NCBI GenBank assembly: GCA_964509295.1
Contig: CAZDWS010000004.1
Coordinates: 124,001 to 188,000 of the forward strand
DNA length: 64,000 bases
DNA from: JBGSQR01 sp964509295
Lineage (GTDB): Bacteria; Desulfobacterota; Desulfuromonadia; Geobacterales; Pseudopelobacteraceae
Direction: 5' to 3'
Under the pieces are notes generated by a model. The model was not told the DNA's origin. It did not search any database and was given only the letters and a program-made list of their open reading frames with translations. The translations under genes were made by a program, and so were the position numbers. Within the stretch, counting starts at the first letter, position 1. Each line of letters opens with the position of its first letter. Positions 26,099 to 33,923 of the stretch are shown in pieces.

Positions 26099-26992
26099 CT
26101 AACTTGGCCAAAGCCGCATTGACTCACACTCCATAAGCTTTTCCTCTGCGATATTCCAGGCATAAATGCCATTACACATACCTGGAATAACATGATCCAT
26201 ATCAACCAGAGTCAGTTTTTTACCCAGAGCAGCACCGGAATCTATAAAAAGCTGATTATTAACCCAGGCAGCTGTTTTTACATAGGAATGACCATGAACG
26301 GCAAAAAGCACTCCATCCACTGACGGCAGCAATTGTTTTTTTATTTCAGGACTGAGATAGTCCCTGGCTGCATTATAAAGCAGATTACGTCCCCAGATTG
26401 TTGAGTCATCGTGTAAGGAGAGAATATTGATTTTTCTGTTATTAACTTTAATGACGTCCGCAAGATAGCCGATAGACGGTTCGGCATGGCAAACCATGAC
26501 CTTATGCTTGTCCTTACGCTCCAGCATCCAATAGAGAGGCACTCGATCCAAAAGCAGCTGTCTCCATCTCGACCTGTCTTTTGCCGGTTTATCCAGAATC
26601 CATTCTCCGCCATTGGCTATAAATGTATCCAATCCGGCTTCTTTCCTGGTGTTGATTTCACCATTCTCTCTTACTACAGAAAGCAGCATCCACTCATGAT
26701 TCCCGATAATTGAAAGCAGCCAGGACTCCTGTAGCAGATCAAGACAGTTGGGTGAATTGGGTCCACGATCATGAATATCTCCAGCAAGCATCACCAGATC
26801 TTTTTCAAAATCAAAGTTAATAGCATGCAAAGCTGCCATTAAGGCATGAAACTCACCATGCAAATCACCAACCAAAATTAGACGCCCTTTACGTTCCGCA
26901 AACGGCAAACCACGCACCAGGTCAATGGAGCAACTGTTATCCGAACGGCGTATATTCATATTTCCGACTGCCTTGAAAAGGGATTGAATCAT
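26099..26992 (-). CDS. PPP-type metallophosphatase
   Basis: Calcineurin-like phosphoesterase with the complete metal-binding series of the PPP Ser/Thr phosphatase family: GDLHGE, GDIHDRGPNS, GNHEWM, CHAEPS and VHGHS, then DSGAALGKKLTL. It may be a protein phosphatase or an ApaH-like nucleotidase; sequence alone does not separate these. It is last in the apparent prsK-prsR-CAAX-protease transcription unit. Its ATG at 26992 lies two bases after the previous stop; a later ATG at 26959 with GGA nearby is an alternative start. Confidence 0.82.
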   Translation of the reverse strand: MIQSLFKAVGNMNIRRSDNSCSIDLVRGLPFAERKGRLILVGDLHGEFHALMAALHAINFDFEKDLVMLAGDIHDRGPNSPNCLDLLQESWLLSIIGNHEWMLLSVVRENGEINTRKEAGLDTFIANGGEWILDKPAKDRSRWRQLLLDRVPLYWMLERKDKHKVMVCHAEPSIGYLADVIKVNNRKINILSLHDDSTIWGRNLLYNAARDYLSPEIKKQLLPSVDGVLFAVHGHSYVKTAAWVNNQLFIDSGAALGKKLTLVDMDHVIPGMCNGIYAWNIAEEKLMECESMRLWPS

Positions 26993-26994
26993 GA

Positions 26995-27696
26995 CTACCA
27001 GAAATACCACTTGTTAGTTGAGATGACATAAACAGCCAGGGCAAGGTTAGTAACAGCATGAGCAAGTATGCATTGTACCAGACTGCGGGTTTTATAAAGA
27101 ATGATATTATAGATGATACCGGCCATCATACCGGCAATAATGAAATGATGTTCCAGCCCGAACAGGATAACGGTTGCCAGAAAAGAAAACCATGTAAATG
27201 TACCTATGGCAATATTTTCAATATTACTACCAACCAGATAACGGATTAAATATGATCGCCAGAAAATCTCTTCCATAATCGGAACAACGATTACGGCTCC
27301 AGCCACCCGAAAGAACGTCATGGATATCCGTATCCCACCTTCCGGCAATAGAAGAGGATTATACCCAAGTGGACTTCCTGATGCCGTAAAAGTCCAGTCC
27401 ATGTTGATCCAGAGGACAAACACCAGAATTCCTGCCAGAACTACCACGACTGTTTCAGGAATATTTTTCAGGTCTTTGAGTGACAGTTCACTGTAGTGAT
27501 GTCTAAATAAATACAACAGGTATCCAACAACCAGCGCCTTGACCGGATAAAGATAGTAGAGCGTGGTTTCTGTCAGTGTAAAAACATCCTTGCCGGCCAG
27601 AAATCTCAGCAACTCATCCAGACCGATAAAGGCCATAAAAACAGCAAAAGGGATATATCGATAAAATCCGGTCTTAGGGTCAGCAGTATCTGTCAT
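26995..27696 (-). CDS. CAAX-protease-related membrane protein, PEP-CTERM associated (TIGR03008-like)
   Basis: 233-aa polytopic membrane protein (about seven hydrophobic segments) with the CPBP/ABI motif pair: PIMEEIFWRSYLIRYL (EExxxR), then FGLEHHFIIAGMMAGIIYN and HAVTNLAL. CPBP proteins are intramembrane glutamic-type proteases. A CAAX-protease-related subfamily (TIGR03008) occurs with exosortase/PEP-CTERM systems, which fits the position 4 nt downstream of prsR. It may process sorted proteins or release the exosortase product; no substrate is known. Confidence 0.83.
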   Translation of the reverse strand: MTDTADPKTGFYRYIPFAVFMAFIGLDELLRFLAGKDVFTLTETTLYYLYPVKALVVGYLLYLFRHHYSELSLKDLKNIPETVVVVLAGILVFVLWINMDWTFTASGSPLGYNPLLLPEGGIRISMTFFRVAGAVIVVPIMEEIFWRSYLIRYLVGSNIENIAIGTFTWFSFLATVILFGLEHHFIIAGMMAGIIYNIILYKTRSLVQCILAHAVTNLALAVYVISTNKWYFW

Positions 27697-27699
27697 AAA

Positions 27700-29094
27700 C
27701 TATTGCCCTGCTTCCGAACGTCGAATACCATCACTTAAACCATGTTTTTTCATCAGGTCATACAACGTGGGCCTGGTAACACCAAGCTCCTCAGCAGCCT
27801 TGACAATATTACCACTCTGATTTTCCAGAGCTAATGAGATCATTTCAGCCTCAACCTTGTCTCTGGCTTCTCTCAATGACACATTCTTGGGAGGCTGGTC
27901 CTGGGCGTTTGCAGTATCCACCTCACACCCCAGATCTTCCGGCTCCACAATTGTCCCCTCGCACATGATAACAGCACGCTGAATTCGATTACGCAGTTCA
28001 CGCACATTGCCGGGCCACTCGTGATTTTTCAGGAATTTCAGCGCCGAAGGACTGAAGCGTTTAACCTTCTTGTTGTTTTCGTGGTTGAACATGCGCAGGA
28101 AGCAATGGGAAAGCACCGTTATATCGTCACCACGGTCACGAAGCGGCGGCAGATTCAGGGTAATAATACCGACCCTGTAATAGAGATCCTCCCTGAACTT
28201 GCCTTCACTGATCGCTTTATTGATGTCCACATTGGTAGCACTGATAACACGGGTATCAACCTCAATATTTTCACGCCCCCCCACCCTCTGGATAATTCCC
28301 TCCTGGAGAAAACGGAGCAGTTTAACCTGCAGATTCAGCGGTAATTCCCCGATCTCATCCAGAAAAAGAGTACCTTTGTGAGCAAACTGAAGCTTGCCTT
28401 TGACAGTTGCATGGGCACCGGTAAAAGCGCCTTTTTCGTGACCGAAAAATTCTGATTCCAGCAGGTTTTCCGGAATGGCACCGCAGTTAATCGCAATAAA
28501 TGGTCCGTTTTTACGGTTACTGGCGTCATGGATAGCCCTGGCAACCAGCTCTTTTCCGGTACCGCTCTCACCCGAAACAAAAATAGACGCCTCGGATGGA
28601 GCCACCTTTCTAATCGTTGCAAAAACTTTCTGCATCTCCGGGCAATGCCCGATCATCCCACAGGAATCGGCAGCGGCCATCTCGACGGAACGCTGCAGCA
28701 GGCGATTTTGCTCTTCCAGTTTTGACAGATAAAAAGCCCGCCTGATGATTACGGACAGGTCCTCCAGTACAGGAGGCTTGGCAAAGAAATCATAGGCCCC
28801 CATCTGAGTGGCCTTAAGGGCATTTTCCCGTTCATCGTTGCCGGTCAACATGATGATCTTCACATTCTGATCAAGCTCAAGCATGGCCCCCAGACAGCGA
28901 AAGCCCTCTTCGGACGTATCAACACAGGGAGGCAGACCCAGATCGAGAATAACCACCTTGGGCTGATGCTTTTTAAAGATGACCAGACCTTCCGTAACAT
29001 CTTCAGCCAGCAGAACAGTATAATCCTCGCTCAGCCCCCATTTAAGCTGCTGGCGAATATCCGGGTTATCATCAACAATCAGCAACGTATCCAT
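27700..29094 (-). CDS. prsR: PEP-CTERM-system sigma-54 response regulator PrsR
   Basis: 464-aa NtrC-like activator. It has a receiver domain (phospho-accepting Asp in KVVILDLGLP; Lys in FFAKPP), an AAA+ sigma-54 domain with Walker A GESGTGKE and the sigma-54 loop GAFTGA, FLDEIGELPL, and a C-terminal Fis-type helix-turn-helix (NIVKAAEELGVTRPTLYDLM). Sequence and neighbours identify it as PrsR, partner of PrsK in exosortase systems. SD AGGAG precedes the ATG. The three sigma-54 promoters ahead of PEP-CTERM genes in this window are its obvious targets. Confidence 0.93.
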   Translation of the reverse strand: MDTLLIVDDNPDIRQQLKWGLSEDYTVLLAEDVTEGLVIFKKHQPKVVILDLGLPPCVDTSEEGFRCLGAMLELDQNVKIIMLTGNDERENALKATQMGAYDFFAKPPVLEDLSVIIRRAFYLSKLEEQNRLLQRSVEMAAADSCGMIGHCPEMQKVFATIRKVAPSEASIFVSGESGTGKELVARAIHDASNRKNGPFIAINCGAIPENLLESEFFGHEKGAFTGAHATVKGKLQFAHKGTLFLDEIGELPLNLQVKLLRFLQEGIIQRVGGRENIEVDTRVISATNVDINKAISEGKFREDLYYRVGIITLNLPPLRDRGDDITVLSHCFLRMFNHENNKKVKRFSPSALKFLKNHEWPGNVRELRNRIQRAVIMCEGTIVEPEDLGCEVDTANAQDQPPKNVSLREARDKVEAEMISLALENQSGNIVKAAEELGVTRPTLYDLMKKHGLSDGIRRSEAGQ

Positions 29095-29197
29095 TGTTTC
29101 TCCTGTAATTGTGGGAATGCGTTGATGCTGGAATGCGGGGATGAGGGGATGCGATTAAGCCCGATGTTCCGCTTCACACCTTTACCGCTTCAACGCT
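29095..29197. repeat. Degenerate short-repeat tract between prsK and prsR
   Basis: The gap is filled with irregular copies of CCGCTTCAAC/CACCCCTTAACC-like words and their complement (GGATGAGGGGATGCG). Similar text recurs at 33680-33720 and 33880-33920. No gene or convincing terminator is seen. Confidence 0.45.
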
Positions 29198-31282
29198 TCA
29201 CCCCTTAACCCCATCTCCGGTCTCCGGCCTGTCATCCGGCAACAGGACCGTAAATACCGAACCTTTACCCTCTTCGCTATGAACCTCAATCCTGCCGGAA
29301 TGTGCCTCTATTATCTGACGACACTGATAAAGCCCTATTCCGAGCCCCTGCTTCTTTGTCGTAGAAAAGGGTTTAAACAGATCTTTTCTGATAAATTCTG
29401 CCGTCATTCCAACACCATAATCCGTAACACGGAAAAATGGAGAATCCAGTAAGCCGACTTCTACACTGACAACCTCTTCAGAATCAGAAGCCTCGATGGC
29501 ATTGATCAGCAGATTCATAAACACTTTCTGAATCTCTTCCCGATCAGCATGAACTTTTTCGGAGCCTCCGGAAACTTCAACACGACCGCCGCCAATTTCC
29601 CTGGCTGTCTCTTTTGCAACCTCCAACAAATCAACAACAGATAGTTTAAGTGCTTTCTTTTCACCAAGATTTTTCAATCTGCCGATCAAAATCTGCATTT
29701 TATTGACCGTATTTCCCAAAGACCAGATCATATCCTTCTGAAAATCCGGATTATGAATATATTTGGCGGCATTCTGCGTAATCAGAGACAAGTTGGAAAC
29801 CAGATTTTTCAGGTCATGGGCAACAAAAGTCGCAACATTTCCGATGGCCTCTACTTCACGGGCCTGGGTCACCTGTTCAGACAGACGCTGATGCATAATT
29901 GCCAAAGATGCCTGCCTGGCTATGGTCTTCATCAAGTCATAATCTTCATAAATGAAAACTTCACTGGTATGAATTGACTTGCCAAGGGCGATAAAGCCCT
30001 CCAGACGATCACCTTCAAACAAAGGGACTACAAAGAAAATACTGTTTTCACCAAAAAAATAACCATTTTCCACAATGATATCCGAATTATCATCCCTGAT
30101 ATTGATTACCCAGGTATGTTCTTTCATAAACTTGATCAGTGAATTATTAGTTGCAATCACATCAGAAATCGGGTCCATACGATAATTGGCGGTCATACAG
30201 TATCCACCACGCCCCTCTTCATACAGAAAAAGCGTTGCACCTCCAATATTGAAGATATCGCAATACGCCGACAGAATTCGCTGCTGCAGCTCATCCAGTG
30301 TTTTGGCTGTTGCCAGCAACTCAGTAAAACGCAGCCACTGAGTACGGTAATCATGTTTGTTTTGATAGAAGTTCTTATGCAGGACGACCTTGATTTCACG
30401 TCTGAACCGCTCGGAAAGGAACAGCAGTACCAGTCCGATAACTGTCAGGAAAATAAAGGCCAGAACAAGGGATCGCTGAAACGGGGCGGTAATATATTTC
30501 ATCCCCTCACCCAGCAATCCAAGCATGATCAGATAGATAGCAATAATAAATAGAATAAAGGACTTGAATGCCGCCTGACGCGAGACCCTGACCCGACTGG
30601 TACCATGCCTGAACAACTGGGAAAACAGCATCATACCTGCACCGACAATTATGATAAATGAGCGCAACGGCAGATAACTCATATTGATCGTACGGTACAA
30701 AAATGACTGGCTGAAGTAAAAGAACAGAACTACCAGGATGGTACCAAGGCCGATAATGTCATACTTTATCCGCCAGAGCCCTTCAGGGGAGGCATTGGCA
30801 AGCGTGGTTTCAAAATTGACCATGGCCCAGACCATGCAAGCCATGATGAACATGTAAAAGAAATAACCGGTTGACTCCAGAAACAGCACACGCTCTTCAG
30901 GAAAATCAGGGGCATAAAAGAAATCAGCCTGGGGGAATAAAAGCGGCAACAGAATAAGAAGACCTGAAAACACAAGACCGAATTGTAACAGGCGACCAAT
31001 CTTCCAGGGCCCTTCCTGACGGGCATAGGTCAGGCCGGCAAGCACCCAAACAAGAGGAAGTAAGGCTTCGGCAAAAAGAGCAGCCTGTTTCCAAGAAGGT
31101 GAATATTTTTCAAAAACCAGAGAGCAAAGATCACATAATTCAAGCAGCGAGGTCACAGTTAAAGCAATAGAAACAAACACTCCTGGTCTGGACATTTCTC
31201 TCTTCATTGTCACAATTGCAGTAACCAAAAGCGACAAAATTGCCAGGAGAGTTATAAAAATATATCCCCACCCAATAGACAT
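29198..31282 (-). CDS. prsK: PEP-CTERM-system sensor histidine kinase PrsK
   Basis: 694-residue membrane histidine kinase. The N-terminal about 300 residues hold roughly eight hydrophobic helices, followed by a GAF-like domain (about residues 320-490), the phospho-acceptor region FVAHDLKNLVSNLSLI, and the ATPase domain (N box VFMNLLINAIEAS, G1 DYGVGM, G2 GLGIGLYQC). This architecture and the adjacent PrsR match PrsK of exosortase systems, which phosphorylates PrsR. The start at 31282 is preferred over the longer frame to 31333 because CTGGAG lies 4-5 nt upstream. The stimulus is unknown. Confidence 0.92.
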   Translation of the reverse strand: MSIGWGYIFITLLAILSLLVTAIVTMKREMSRPGVFVSIALTVTSLLELCDLCSLVFEKYSPSWKQAALFAEALLPLVWVLAGLTYARQEGPWKIGRLLQFGLVFSGLLILLPLLFPQADFFYAPDFPEERVLFLESTGYFFYMFIMACMVWAMVNFETTLANASPEGLWRIKYDIIGLGTILVVLFFYFSQSFLYRTINMSYLPLRSFIIIVGAGMMLFSQLFRHGTSRVRVSRQAAFKSFILFIIAIYLIMLGLLGEGMKYITAPFQRSLVLAFIFLTVIGLVLLFLSERFRREIKVVLHKNFYQNKHDYRTQWLRFTELLATAKTLDELQQRILSAYCDIFNIGGATLFLYEEGRGGYCMTANYRMDPISDVIATNNSLIKFMKEHTWVINIRDDNSDIIVENGYFFGENSIFFVVPLFEGDRLEGFIALGKSIHTSEVFIYEDYDLMKTIARQASLAIMHQRLSEQVTQAREVEAIGNVATFVAHDLKNLVSNLSLITQNAAKYIHNPDFQKDMIWSLGNTVNKMQILIGRLKNLGEKKALKLSVVDLLEVAKETAREIGGGRVEVSGGSEKVHADREEIQKVFMNLLINAIEASDSEEVVSVEVGLLDSPFFRVTDYGVGMTAEFIRKDLFKPFSTTKKQGLGIGLYQCRQIIEAHSGRIEVHSEEGKGSVFTVLLPDDRPETGDGVKG

Positions 31283-31475
31283 AAATCTCCAGAAGACAGA
31301 TGACAAAGACAAAAAGCTTAAACAAAAATTCAAATCATGTCGAAACTGGCTAAAAAAAAATTACTTATTGAAAACATTAACACATTATGTGACATTATTA
31401 AAATATTTAATCTAATGTTATTATCATATTCTTTATTTCAGCCAATTTCATCTCATGCAAATTCACCAAACAATG

Positions 31476-31492
31476 TGTCGATATTTTTGACA
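31476..31492 (+). promoter_or_regulatory. Outlying TGTCGA-N6-TGACA dyad (candidate PrsR site)
   Basis: Same 17-bp pattern as the three promoter-linked sites, with G for T in the right half. It lies 208 bp upstream of the nearest -24 GG and 194 bp from the divergent prsK start. It could be an auxiliary enhancer or serve prsK. Otherwise 31283-31754 is AT-rich, non-coding leader. Confidence 0.4.
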
Positions 31493-31606
31493 ATAATATT
31501 TTAGATATTAGAAAATCGAATATGCAATAACTTTATCTAAGAGCAGACTTTCATCACTTAAACACTGCAAATCAGCAACTCCTCCCCCCTACCATCATTT
31601 TTTAAA

Positions 31607-31623
31607 TGTCGACAAGCTTTACA
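31607..31623 (+). promoter_or_regulatory. Candidate PrsR enhancer site upstream of PEP-CTERM gene 1
   Basis: TGTCGA-CAAGCT-TTACA, an imperfect dyad. Its first base lies exactly 77 bp upstream of the -24 GG at 31684. Confidence 0.6.
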
Positions 31624-31682
31624 AACAAATGGCATTAGAATCTTTACACATAAAAAGCAAATTATTACGACACGTTACAACT

Positions 31683-31698
31683 TGGCCTCACTATTGCA
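31683..31698 (+). promoter_or_regulatory. Sigma-54 promoter of PEP-CTERM gene 1
   Basis: TGGCCTCACTATTGCA: GG (31684-31685), ten bases, GC (31696-31697), the strict -24/-12 spacing. It is 57 nt upstream of the 31755 ATG. Confidence 0.8.
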
Positions 31699-31754
31699 AT
31701 TAAAAATCACACATACTTTTCAGATTAAACAACAACAGATAAAAGGAGGAACAA

Positions 31755-32363
31755 ATGAAAACAGCATACCGTATTCTTTTGGCTTTAATCTCGATTCTTA
31801 CTTTTACCGGAGCAGCGCAGGCAGTAATGTTTAATGTCAGCAATACCAGTTTTACCAATCTTGCCGGCAATAACACAAATTTCACCTGGTCAGTAAATGC
31901 AGTTAACCCAATTAGCGGATTTGATCTTGCCCTTGGACAATCACATACTTTTACGTATGGCACTTTCCATACAAACGATTTTCCAATCGACTACTCTGAT
32001 GCATCAAACAATACGGATAGTTTTCTGGCAAGATTCAATGTAACACCACCTACGCCGGCAACCTTGATAAGCGGAACCGGTTCTCCCGATGCCGTGCAAT
32101 CTAGTTGGTGGTTTTTTGATACTAGTACCGCTTCAGTTGATTTTGCCAATACACCAATAATGAAAACCTTTGGCAATGGTGGACTATATGAAGTTGTTTT
32201 TAATGACCTTACCGGCATTAGCTGTGATGGAATTTATAACCTAACAGCTACAATAAAACTAGACTCAGACTCAACACCTGTTCCTGAACCTGGTACTATG
32301 ATGCTGCTAGGTATCGGGATGCTGGGCCTTGCAATTTACGGTAAGCGCCGAATGGTCAAATAG
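31755..32363 (+). CDS. PEP-CTERM sorting-domain protein
   Basis: 202-aa exported protein. There is an N-terminal signal peptide (about residues 1-23, ending AAQA), then a Thr/Asn-rich beta-type body of unknown function with few charges. The C-terminal sorting signal is VPEPG, a hydrophobic helix (TMMLLGIGMLGLAIY) and the basic tail GKRRMVK. Such proteins are cleaved at the PEP motif by exosortase and delivered to the surface or matrix. AGGAGG precedes the ATG. Expression is predicted to need PrsR and sigma-54. Confidence 0.88.
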   Translation: MKTAYRILLALISILTFTGAAQAVMFNVSNTSFTNLAGNNTNFTWSVNAVNPISGFDLALGQSHTFTYGTFHTNDFPIDYSDASNNTDSFLARFNVTPPTPATLISGTGSPDAVQSSWWFFDTSTASVDFANTPIMKTFGNGGLYEVVFNDLTGISCDGIYNLTATIKLDSDSTPVPEPGTMMLLGIGMLGLAIYGKRRMVK

Positions 32364-32391
32364 GCATAAAATCATCCCAATCAGACGGTGT

Positions 32392-32424
32392 AAAGGCGTT
32401 ACGAAAGTAGCGCCTTTATTTTTG
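32392..32424 (+). terminator. Terminator of PEP-CTERM gene 1
   Basis: AAAGGCGTTAC-GAAA-GTAGCGCCTTT with an ATTTTT tail. Nearly identical to the terminator at 33594. The stretch 32425-32702 beyond it shows no intact gene. Confidence 0.9.
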
Positions 32425-32702
32425 TATAAACTACGCCTCAAATCAGTCTTACGTCCCCCCTACAAACTGAGCCAAAATTTTGTGTCTCCTTTCGATAATG
32501 AAAGCAGCAAGTCCAATTGGTTTCCGATCTGACTCCAGACGTTCATATGCTTCAGGAAGCTATTTCAAAACGCTTTATGACAGCTACGCAAGCGGCGACT
32601 GGTTTAGTTTTTCAGGGTCATGTTCAAGATGAATAAGCTCCATATCATCACTACATTAATAAGAATAGCACTATTTTTAATTAACATCACCATAACTTAA
32701 AT

Positions 32703-32719
32703 TGTCGAAATTTCTTACA
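32703..32719 (+). promoter_or_regulatory. Candidate PrsR enhancer site upstream of PEP-CTERM gene 2
   Basis: TGTCGA-AATTTC-TTACA; starts 78 bp upstream of the -24 GG at 32781. The centre GAAATTTC is itself palindromic. Confidence 0.65.
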
Positions 32720-32779
32720 ACAAGAAAACCATCAACACACAAAACCACAAAATACGCTATTTATCAACAACTTACAAAT

Positions 32780-32795
32780 TGGCATCATAGTTGCT
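32780..32795 (+). promoter_or_regulatory. Sigma-54 promoter of PEP-CTERM gene 2
   Basis: TGGCATCATAGTTGCT, GG-N10-GC, close to the TGGCAC-N5-TTGC consensus. Transcription should begin near 32806. Confidence 0.85.
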
Positions 32796-32860
32796 TTATA
32801 TAAAATTACAAATATTTATTAATAATTTAACAAATAAACATTCCAAACTGGAGGAACAAA

Positions 32861-33568
32861 ATGAAAAAGAAAATCGTAGCATTACTGGCAGGGGCGATGT
32901 TGATGATGGCAACGAGTGCGATGGCGGTATCTATTGGACCAAACGGTTCATATTTGGAAGCTAATAATGGTATCAAATACTATGATACTGGAGCACAATC
33001 TGTCTATCTGACAGACACAGATGGTTATAATGACGATGCAACAGCATTTCTTCTTTTGGAACTTGCCGGTTATGCCGGTTCAAACACCTTCGGAATTTAC
33101 AGCTACACTCAAACTAATTCCACTGTGACTCTTGGCAACACTCTGCAAGTTTTTGCTGGCGCAGACTCAGCTGTAACTGATGTAACTCTTGCATTTAACC
33201 TTGCAGCTGGAACAGTTACAAATTCAGCAACTAACATATCTGCAAATATCGGACAGAAATTTGGTTTTTACATTACAACACCAGAACATAATACTTTTTA
33301 TACTCATACATCACTTAATGCCGGTGGACTTGATTACTTCAAAGTTTATAATACAAGCGATAACAAAGGCACCGGCCTTTTCGGATCGGATGTTGTTCTT
33401 GGAATAGAAGATTTATTTCTTAATAAAGGTGATCGGGATTTCAATGATATGGTAGTTGGTGTAACTGATGTTGCTCCAGTTCCCGAGCCAGGTACAATGA
33501 TGCTGCTCGGTATCGGTATGCTCGGATTGGCCATATACGGTAAGCGTCGCATGAACAAAGAAGCATAA
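32861..33568 (+). CDS. PEP-CTERM protein with DUF4114-like domain
   Basis: 235-aa exported protein with a signal peptide ending SAMA (about residue 22). The body's last part, VLGIEDLFLNKGDRDFNDMV, is the DUF4114 signature (D-x-D-F-N-D), probably a calcium-binding beta domain. The C-terminal sorting signal is VPEPG, then MMLLGIGMLGLAIYGKRRMN. SD CTGGAGG lies before the ATG. The sorting tail and terminator match those of the previous PEP-CTERM gene although the bodies do not. Confidence 0.9.
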   Translation: MKKKIVALLAGAMLMMATSAMAVSIGPNGSYLEANNGIKYYDTGAQSVYLTDTDGYNDDATAFLLLELAGYAGSNTFGIYSYTQTNSTVTLGNTLQVFAGADSAVTDVTLAFNLAAGTVTNSATNISANIGQKFGFYITTPEHNTFYTHTSLNAGGLDYFKVYNTSDNKGTGLFGSDVVLGIEDLFLNKGDRDFNDMVVGVTDVAPVPEPGTMMLLGIGMLGLAIYGKRRMNKEA

Positions 33569-33593
33569 TCCAACACTATCAAATAGAACTATA

Positions 33594-33629
33594 AAAGGCG
33601 TTGCGAAAGCAGCGCCTTTTATTTTATCG
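33594..33629 (+). terminator. Terminator of PEP-CTERM gene 2
   Basis: AAAAGGCGTTGC-GAAA-GCAGCGCCTTTT followed by ATTTTATC. Confidence 0.9.
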
Positions 33630-33727
33630 AATTAATTTACTATAGGAGAAGATGCGATAAAGCGAATATGCTACTAAACAGGCATTCCGCTTCCACGTTT
33701 AACCGCTTCCACCTGCCCTCATTACCA

Positions 33728-33877
33728 CTAAAGATTCTCCATATTCAACGCCAGCGCCTCATCCAGTCCCTGATCAATAGTAAATTGAGGAACATAACCT
33801 AACAAACCTTTAGCTTTTGATATATTCGCCTGAGAATGCAAAATATCACCCTTTCTAAAATCAAGATAGGATTCACT
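33728..33877 (-). pseudogene. Remnant: C-terminus of a sugar-nucleotide epimerase
   Basis: A 49-codon minus-strand reading frame without a start, ending in TAG at 33728. It encodes YLDFRKGDILHSQANISKAK, then GLLGYVPQFTIDQGLDEAL. This is the conserved end of NAD-dependent UDP-sugar 4-epimerases of the WbpP type (RxGDxRHSxADISKAxxLLGY). An in-frame TGA lies just upstream at 33878-33880 and the rest of the gene is absent. Low-complexity repeat text flanks it on both sides (33680-33720, 33880-33920). Interpreted as a decayed exopolysaccharide gene. Confidence 0.75.
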
Positions 33878-33923
33878 TCACCTCTTCCCACAACGTTTAA
33901 CTTCCCAGCATTGCCCCTAAAAA

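Noticed and set aside
32440..32640. Decayed gene between PEP-CTERM genes 1 and 2
   Set aside because: The minus strand shows short protein-like stretches (for example PEAYERLESDRKPIGLAAF) broken by stops, but I could not link them to any family.
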